Shown here piece by piece: positions 57,276-64,000 of a DNA stretch of 64,000 nt. Position 1 is the stretch's first letter. Each line of letters starts with the position of its first letter. The notes under the pieces were generated by a model that saw only the letters and a list, made by a program, of their open reading frames with translations, made no database searches and was not told the DNA's origin. The position numbers were made by a program, and so were the translations under genes. Source of the DNA: Zingiber officinale (taxonomy: Eukaryota > Streptophyta > Magnoliopsida > Zingiberales > Zingiberaceae); contig NC_055996.1 in the NCBI RefSeq assembly GCF_018446385.1, positions 49,088,365 through 49,152,364 on the forward strand. Reading direction: 5' to 3'.

Positions 57276-58600
57276 CTATCCGACTATGAGTTCGAGATCG
57301 AAATCTGTGATCTCTTTCTGTAGGGGCGGTGACATGGCTGCTAGAGATAACAAGGTAGCACTGGACTTTCTGCTAAGTGCATCTGCTACCCTATTTGCCT
57401 TTCCTGGGTGGTAGAGGATGTCTATGTCGTAGTCTTTAACCAGTTCTAGCCATCTGCGCTGTCGCATATTCAGATCCTTCTGAGTGAAGAAGTGCTTCAG
57501 ACTCTGATGATCTGTATACACTCTGCACTTAGCTCCATACAAGTAATGTCTCCAAATTTTGAGAGCGAACACCACTGCTGCAAGCTCAAGGTCATGAGTA
57601 GGATAGTTCTTCTCATAATCCTTGAGTTGTCTGGAGGTGTAGGCGATTACCTTGCCGTCTTACATCAGCACTGCTCCTAGTCCCAACTTAGAGGCATCAC
57701 TATAAATATCGAAACTGTCTGTGTTCTCGGGTAGAGCTAGAATAGGTGCACTGGTCAATCTTCTTTTTAACTCGCTGAAGCTGTTCTCGCAGTCCTTTGT
57801 CCACTGTCAGTGGGGAGGCTATCCTAGAGAAGTCCTCTACGAATTTTCTGTAATAACCTGCTAATCCCAAAAAGCTCCTGATCTCACTGGCATTCTTGGG
57901 TCTTTTCCAGTTACTCACAGCTTCTATTTTACTGGGGTCTACCATGATACCATCCTTTGAGATGATGTGTCCCAGGAAGGACACCTGATCTAACCAAAAT
58001 TCACATTTTGTGAACTTGGCGTACAACTGGTTCTGCTGAAGGGTCTGCAATACTATTCTCAGGTGCTCTGCGTGTTCTTCCTGAGTTCCTGAATAGATAA
58101 GGATGTCATCGATGAAGACGATAACGAACTTATCTAAGTACTCTCTGAATACTCTGTTCATGAGGTCCATGAAAGTAGCTGGAGCATTTGTCACGCTAAA
58201 GGGCATGACTACGAACTCGTAATGTCCGTATCTAGTTCTGAATGCTGTCTTGGGTATATCTCCTTCTCTAACTTTCACCTGATGATAACCTGACCTGAGG
58301 TCTATCTTAGAGAACACTGCTGCTCCCTTCAGCTGATCGAACATGTCATCAATTCTGGGAAGAGGATACCTATTCTTGATCGTTACTTGGTTCAGTGCTC
58401 TGTAATCTATGCACAGGCGCATGCTCCCGTCCTTGACTCGGACGTATGAAGCCCTTGTCAAGCAGCTCCTGTAGTTGCTCATGAAGTTCTTTCAGTTCTG
58501 CTGGAGTCATGCGGTAAGGTACTTTGGAGATAGAATTTGTACCGGGAATGAGTTCTATCTCAAATTCGATATCCCTGTCTGGTGCTAGGCCTGGTAACTC
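57276..58600 (-). pseudogene. Reverse transcriptase and RNase H region of chromo-1 pol
   Basis: RT is open from 58482 to about 57790: [51 protein letters not shown], catalytic [30 protein letters not shown] frame change near 57790 leads to RNase H (57720-57390), with a TAG near 57660 and the blocks [32 protein letters not shown] and VADALSRK. The frame ends at 57276. Confidence 0.93.
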
Positions 58601-60181
58601 TTCAGGGAAGACTGCTGGGTAGTCACGTATGACTCGGACCTCTGCTAGCTGTCGGTCCTTGTCATGACTTCATAGCTGAGAGAAACTTTTGGCCTTTCTC
58701 TTGGGTTCTCCGATGAACTCGAACTGTGCTTCTGCTTCAGGTTGGAATACGACTTTCTGTTTACGGCACTCGATGGAAGCACCGTATCTGATCAAGAAGT
58801 CTATTCCAAGGATGACATCGTAGTCAGTCATATTTAGCACTATTAGATCACAAAAGAGCTCTCTGTTTGCTATAATGGTACCGCCCGAGCCGGCGTGGAT
58901 GCCATAATTTCTCCGAAGGTAAGGTCGCCGACTCGAGTACCTCGAGGTCTTGCTAACTTCTCAGCAAATGCCCGGATATATAAGAATGGGTTGCCCCAAG
59001 ATCGAATGCTTGTACTTTCTTCAGTAAAATATTAATCTGACTGAATAACCGCCGAGGCATTCGCACGCCTTCTCCGTTAAGGAGTAGATCCTTGCATTCT
59101 CATGCTTCTAATCTGCCCTGGCTGATGTGTGGACCATCTAGAGCGCCCTGCATCTGATGTAACTGGGCCATACTGAATCGGCCGTGGTGGAGGAAGACTA
59201 GTCTTGTTCGGCACTCGCTAGCCATATGCCCTTCCTGCCCACACTCAGCATCCTCGTGTGCCTTTACGACCTCGGTGGAATTTCCCACAAGTAGCACACT
59301 TTGGATAACTAGGTTTTCTTGCCGGTCCTCCCTTTGGGTAACTCCGGTTTGCGCTTGTTGCCGGGTTCCCTTTCCGCTAGAGTTGTGGCCCTGTTGCTTC
59401 GAGTGCTCGAGCCTCCTTGCCCTTTGGGCTCGAGGACTTGCGCTGATATTATTCGTAGTGCTCGGTCGAGCACCGACTAGTTCTTCTGGTTTGCGGCTGT
59501 GAACGCCACCACCACGCTCATTGCTATTTCCGCCTCAACATCTTGAGCATCAATCGGGCTCGTTCTTTACTGACTAGTTCAGGGCATAAACGAGCCAATC
59601 TATTGAATTTCTTCACGACTTCCTCAACTCGATAGGTTGCCCCGACGAAACTCGGTGAACTCGTCGATGGCGGTTTGTGCGTGAAAGAACTCCTCAAGAA
59701 TTCTTTCTCAAGTCACCATGTCATCTCACTGGGCGCTTCGCCCTAATTCTCTCCCACCACATGCATGCATCCCGCAGAAGGAGGTGCACTTCACCTTCTC
59801 ATGCTCTGGCCAATCGTGCTCTCCAGTGTTTTGAACCAAGCTTGAGCATCCCATGGTTGGTGCGAGAAATTTCTGCTTGACTCTCCGCCACCGACTTGCC
59901 TCTGCTGCTGGGGCTACTGGTGTTGTAGGCTGGACTGGTGGAACCTCTAAGACTATTGGCATTGCTACGTTTGGTTCCGGGGTGACTGTGGGAGTATTCT
60001 GCTGATTAGCCTTTAAGGTGGCTATCTTCTGCTGTTGTTCAGCTAACTGCTGCTGTAACTGAGCCACCAATGCTGTCAGGTATGGGGGAGGCACTGAATT
60101 GCCTGCCTCATGTTGGGGCTCAGTGGCTGGTGCCCTCCTAGCTGGGTGTCCTCGTGCCATCTCTAGAGACATGGAGGGCAT
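58601..60181 (-). pseudogene. gag and protease region of chromo-1
   Basis: The ATG at 60181 (another at 60160, MARGHPARRAP) opens a Gln-rich N-terminus (LVAQLQQQLAEQQQKIATL) and a Pro/Val-rich linker, shifting near 59870. Most of the capsid is scrambled. A zinc-knuckle remnant CGQEGHMASEC (near 59218-59240) lacks its first Cys. The protease region near 58990-58650 is read only in fragments. Decay is heavier here than in RT. Confidence 0.75.
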
Positions 60182-60315
60182 ACATGACTAACACAATCAT
60201 AAGGGAGTAACTATTGTTATCATGTCAACTGCTATCATGAACAAGCATGCTTTAGTTATATCTAAACATGAAACAAGAAACATAAAGAAAGTGAGAGATG
60301 TTCTTACTTGGAAGC

Positions 60316-63300
60316 TGTCACGCCCCGGGGAAGTACCTCCCGAAAAATTTCGGCAGCACCTCCCCTGTACCGGTGACAATCTGAAACTTTCATACATGCA
60401 AAAATACGTCAGCCACATGCGGCTGGGATATATATGCAGAAAATAACCACAACCACGCAGTTGAATATGTAGCCCACACGACTATATCAAAAAGCTGAGC
60501 GGAAAATGAATATGAAACCCACATAATCGAAAGTCCACAAAAACACACCACAGGTGTAAGTCCACAATACACGTATCAAGTCATAGTATAAAATGACAAC
60601 ACCAAATCCATGAAACGTAGAATGTGAATAGTAAAAGACTAAAAACCGGTAAGAATCCTCGGATGTAACGCGGGAAGTGGGACCGGCTGGCAGCATACTC
60701 CAAGTAACTCCAATCAACTACCTACTACCTGAAAACATAACAGTATAGAAGGGGTGGTGAGTACAATGAACTCAGCGGGTAAGAATAGAATAAAGTATGG
60801 TAAGTACGACAACATAAGAATCAAGGGATACAGTCTCCATAATAAGAATAGAATCATGCTATCGAAACATACCACATCTAGACATATCTGATACAATGAC
60901 TATACATAAACATACCTGACGCGGTAGATATACATGCTCGACTAGAATCAATACCATGATATCAGAATCAGGGAACTCACCAGACTAGCAACAGATCAAC
61001 TAGAGACACCTGTGCAAATACAGATACGACTGCATATATATGTAAAATAGATGACATGTATGCAGTATGACACCCAAATGTAACATACATAGCGCAAACA
61101 AATGCAACAGCACACAATCACATGCACTAATATCTACTAGGCATGTATGCAAAAGTATCTCCCCAGATACACCGCGCATCCTATGCAAAAGTGAATGCAT
61201 GCTCCATGGTCACCCCCGCCACCTCTCTAGACACCACGACCCCTGTATGGCCGAGAGGCTTGGGTCTGTGACAAACCGTACTAGCCTCCAGTACAAGCAC
61301 CGCTATAGGCGGCCGAAGCGGACGGTCAGCTAAGTAGTTATATAACTACACAACTAAGGGTCCCTGACCACTCACAACTCAAGCCCTCTGACTACTGTAC
61401 CCTCAAGACCCACTACTCCAGAGTGGTCGAGGCTGACAGAGTATAATCACTGAACGGCTGAGCAAGCGCGACAGGACTAGCTCCACTCCTATCTACCACT
61501 CTCCAAAAGTGGCTGAATGGCAGCTATAAACAACTGACGACCCTCTCACCACAATGAAGACATCGGTCGTCAGTATGCAATGAATGATGACATGATGTGA
61601 ATAGTCACAATATAAATACCATCATCCATAGTGTATCCCAACACCCACAATAACCACCACAAATGTATATACATACTCCAACGCACAACATGGTCAACCA
61701 GGTATACAACCCCTATACCACATACCCGTCACATATACACTCGACATCAATATGCATGATAAACACGCTAATCGTACCAGTCAGACGACTCTATGATACC
61801 AATTCTATCAATGCACATGCACGGAGTTCTGATATCAAGGGTGAGACTGTATCGAAGTAAAGATGATCATATCAAAGCTCAAATAGAAGGAGACAAGCAG
61901 GAATAAAACAAATATACAGATTTAAGGTAATGCAACCTAAGCATTCAAAAACAACCATGCTTTATAGTTCAAAGAACTAAATAGGAGAAAAGGAAGAAAT
62001 ACCCGCCTCCAGATATCTCGTATCAACAGAACCACCCCACGTCACGCTGCTCGTATAGATCAAGGTCCTGTGTCACATATACAATACATGTAATATACAT
62101 ATACCTGTACTACACATACATAAAACACCTATAAATAAATAACCGATTCTAGAGTAATAGCTAATCATGATTACTACTCCTTTCCATTATTCTTCAATAA
62201 GAAACTAACCTCCACATCATGATCTTGACCTCAAATTTAGGTTAATCTAGATTTACCACCTTTAATTTCCCAACATAGTGACACCCACCACTGTTAACCA
62301 ATTCCGACCAACAACCCACAGCCTTCACAGAAATTACAGTAACATAGCACTCACAGCATTCCACAACCGAACAACACATTTCACAACTCCTCTTGATCCC
62401 ATCATGGATCTAGGTCAAGGAAATACACTGGACTCACTGCAACTCAGGTTAAATCAAGAGAATGGAGTAAGAATTAACAGTGTATCAACTCCCTACGACA
62501 AGTAAACTACCCATAACATCTTCACTGGTCGGATCAAGAACAGAACAGTGAGAATTCACTAAAAATTTTGTAAACAACCATAACCAATCGATGCCCTTAC
62601 CTCTACTGCTTCAATTGTCGGAGATGATCACAACTCCGATGGAGGGACCAACCCAATCAATCTGTGATGGCTGAAATCACCACAGCACCCCTGTTCTCAG
62701 AATCAAACCCCCTTCGAATCAATACCAGAAGGAGGATCAGAACCCAAATTCAAGACAGAAACCAACTCCTTACCTCCAATATCCCGATTAGGGCTCGGTC
62801 TTGTTCTTGCTAACGCACAGAGAAGAGGTCAGAACCCTAATTCTCAACCAAAACCTACTGAATCAAAATCAGAAAGAAGATCATATTCGAATTCACAACA
62901 AAACCCAAAACGCTTACCTCCACAAATCCCGGCTAGGGCACAATCTGTGCTTGCCGACGAGCAGGGGAAGGAGATCGGAGAGGGATAATGATGGTGACCT
63001 CACACAATCGTTCGACGCTGGCCAGATCTAACGCCGGTGCCCTCGGTCCCTTTCCGACAATAAGCGCAAACCCCAAATCGAAGCCCCGTCGCCGCGGTTC
63101 GCCGAGACCAGAGGAGAAGGAAAGGTCGGGAAAGGAATAGGATCCCTCCATCCCAACGTTCCGAGATCCCTCCCCGCCGGCGCCTCTGAGAGAAGAAGAA
63201 GGAGAAGATCGCCGATGGTCGCAGCAGGCGTCGGCGTCGGCGTCGGGGAGATCGCGCGAGAGAGAAAGAGGAAGAGAGTGAGTCGGGTCGGGTTCTAGGG

Positions 63301-63532
63301 TTCGGGTGATAAAAAGCCCTATTAATAGAACCCACTTAGGGTTAAGGAAATCAAACCCTAACTAACATCTCAATTAATCCCTCACACGCGTATTCCTAAC
63401 CAAACCTCCACTTCTATCCTCGCGAAACTAGTCATACGACCTCCGAAAAATTCTAGAAAAATTTCTATAATTTCCTAAAATTGTCATAAGGTTATTTCAT
63501 TGTAACCCTAAAATAAATTCGCATATCTTACA
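60316..63532 (-). mobile_element. 3' LTR of chromo-2 (3217 bp)
   Basis: On the plus strand it starts TGTCACGCCCCGGGG and ends GCATATCTTACA, directly against a polypurine tract (63533-63545) and pol of a second minus-strand chromovirus. The G/C-rich 63120-63300 part and AGGGTT-type text near its right end are LTR sequence. The frames at 62801-63335 are not supported. The left flank is GAAGC (60311-60315), which is chromo-1 leader sequence. Confidence 0.85.
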
Positions 63533-63545
63533 TTCTCCCCCACTA
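63533..63545 (-). other. Polypurine tract of chromo-2
   Basis: TAGTGGGGGAGAA on the element strand, immediately before the LTR start TGTAAGATATGCG. Confidence 0.9.
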
Positions 63546-63629
63546 ATAAAAATTTGGTCCCCAAATTTACCACTACCAACTAAAAGCACGAAGTAGTAGA
63601 TAAACTTATTCTAGTTACTGAAATAAACT

Positions 63630-64000
63630 TTACTCACCTTCAGTAAATAGTTGTGGGTAACTGGCTCGCATCTTATCTTCCAACTCCCAAGTGGCTTCTT
63701 CATCTGAGTGATGCCGCCATCCGACCTTGACCAGTCGAATTACCTTGTTCCGCAACCGACGCTCTTTGCTATCCAAAATCCGAACTGGAATCTCCTCATA
63801 AGATATATCCGGCTAAAGTACAACTGATACACCTGTGAGAATATGCGAAGGGTGCGGTACATATCTCCTCAACATAGATACATGGAAAACATCATGCCCC
63901 CCGGAAAGTGAAGGTGGTAGCGCCAGCCGATACGCTACCGCACCTATCCTCTCGAGAATCTGGAAGGGTCTAATATAGCGAGGTGCTAATTTACCCTTCA
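63630..64000 (-). pseudogene. Integrase C-terminus and chromodomain of chromo-2, runs off window
   Basis: On the minus strand the frame enters at the window edge with KGKLAPRYIRPFQIL, RLALPPSLSG, HDVFHVSMLRRYVPHPSH, one TAG near 63814, then the chromodomain VRILDSKERRLRNKVIRLVKVGW ... SDEEATWELEDKM and YPQLF, ending at TAA 63630-63632. It is better preserved than the chromo-1 equivalent. The rest of the element lies to the right. Confidence 0.9.

Larger units (their letters stand above)
53512..60315 (-). mobile_element. Chromovirus (Ty3/gypsy) chromo-1, 5'-truncated
   Basis: Minus-strand element: 3' LTR 53512-55797, polypurine tract 55798-55810, pol with chromodomain, gag starting at 60181. 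No tRNA-Met-type primer-binding site and no matching 5' LTR lie to the right; instead the LTR of chromo-2 begins at 60316. The left flank CTTGA (53507-53511) is copia-B protease sequence. The order PR-RT-RH-INT-chromodomain and the LTR ends TGTAATGCCC...GGGTCGTTACA indicate a plant chromovirus, probably Tekay/Del-like. Confidence 0.9.

Noticed and set aside
63000..63335. 111-codon minus frame in the chromo-2 LTR
   Set aside because: Arg/Ser-rich product of a GC-rich LTR segment with no recognisable domain.

Overview
The window is plant nuclear DNA made almost entirely of nested LTR retrotransposons and their remnants. I see no convincing single-copy host gene, no rRNA or tRNA gene and no CRISPR. 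Plant origin is shown by the element lineages: Ty1/copia elements primed by initiator tRNA-Met, an Athila-type Ty3/gypsy element primed by a tRNA-Asp-like site, and chromoviruses with C-terminal chromodomains. The long LTRs and deep nesting suggest a large repeat-rich genome, possibly a monocot. The species cannot be named from this sequence. Nearly every coding region carries stops or frameshifts. Family names copia-A, copia-B, chromo-1, chromo-2 and CC are labels used only in this report.

Layout from left to right. 1-1972: 3' end of a copia-A element (copy A1). 1975-2802: a separate LTR. 2809-4046: LTR-like debris. 4047-4438: a 110-bp tandem array that abuts the truncated 5' LTR of copia-B copy B1 (4437-12330). 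12331-16273: two head-to-tail degenerate copies of an intron-containing ORF family (CC family) with a gypsy-transposon-like N-terminal region and a long coiled coil. 16274-25550: a minus-strand Athila-like element with gag, protease and a downstream ATHILA ORF-1-like frame but no reverse transcriptase or integrase. 25574-28964: a chromovirus-type solo LTR. 28968-33192, continuing at 43149-43617: a third CC copy between two direct repeats. 33193-43148: a complete minus-strand copia-A element (copy A2, 9956 bp) inserted in the right-hand repeat.

43618-44528 is unassigned AT-rich DNA. 44529-53511 is a second copia-B element (B2). Its 5' LTR is split by a chromovirus-type solo LTR (44772-49663, target duplication AGTAT), which is itself split by a copia-A solo LTR (45385-48059, target duplication GATAT). 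B2 is cut inside its protease region by chromo-1 (53512-60315, minus strand). The 5' end of chromo-1 abuts the 3217-bp LTR of chromo-2, whose pol runs off the right edge.

Three points deserve most attention. First, the CC family has introns at conserved positions in separate copies and lies head to tail. Second, the copia-B leader carries two hairpins whose flanking stems differ in sequence but keep pairing while the core is conserved, in both B1 and B2. Third, most LTR families here carry arrays of short hairpin-forming palindromes that are unrelated in sequence between families. A1 and A2 also share a stop codon at the same position, and B1 has lost gag relative to B2.
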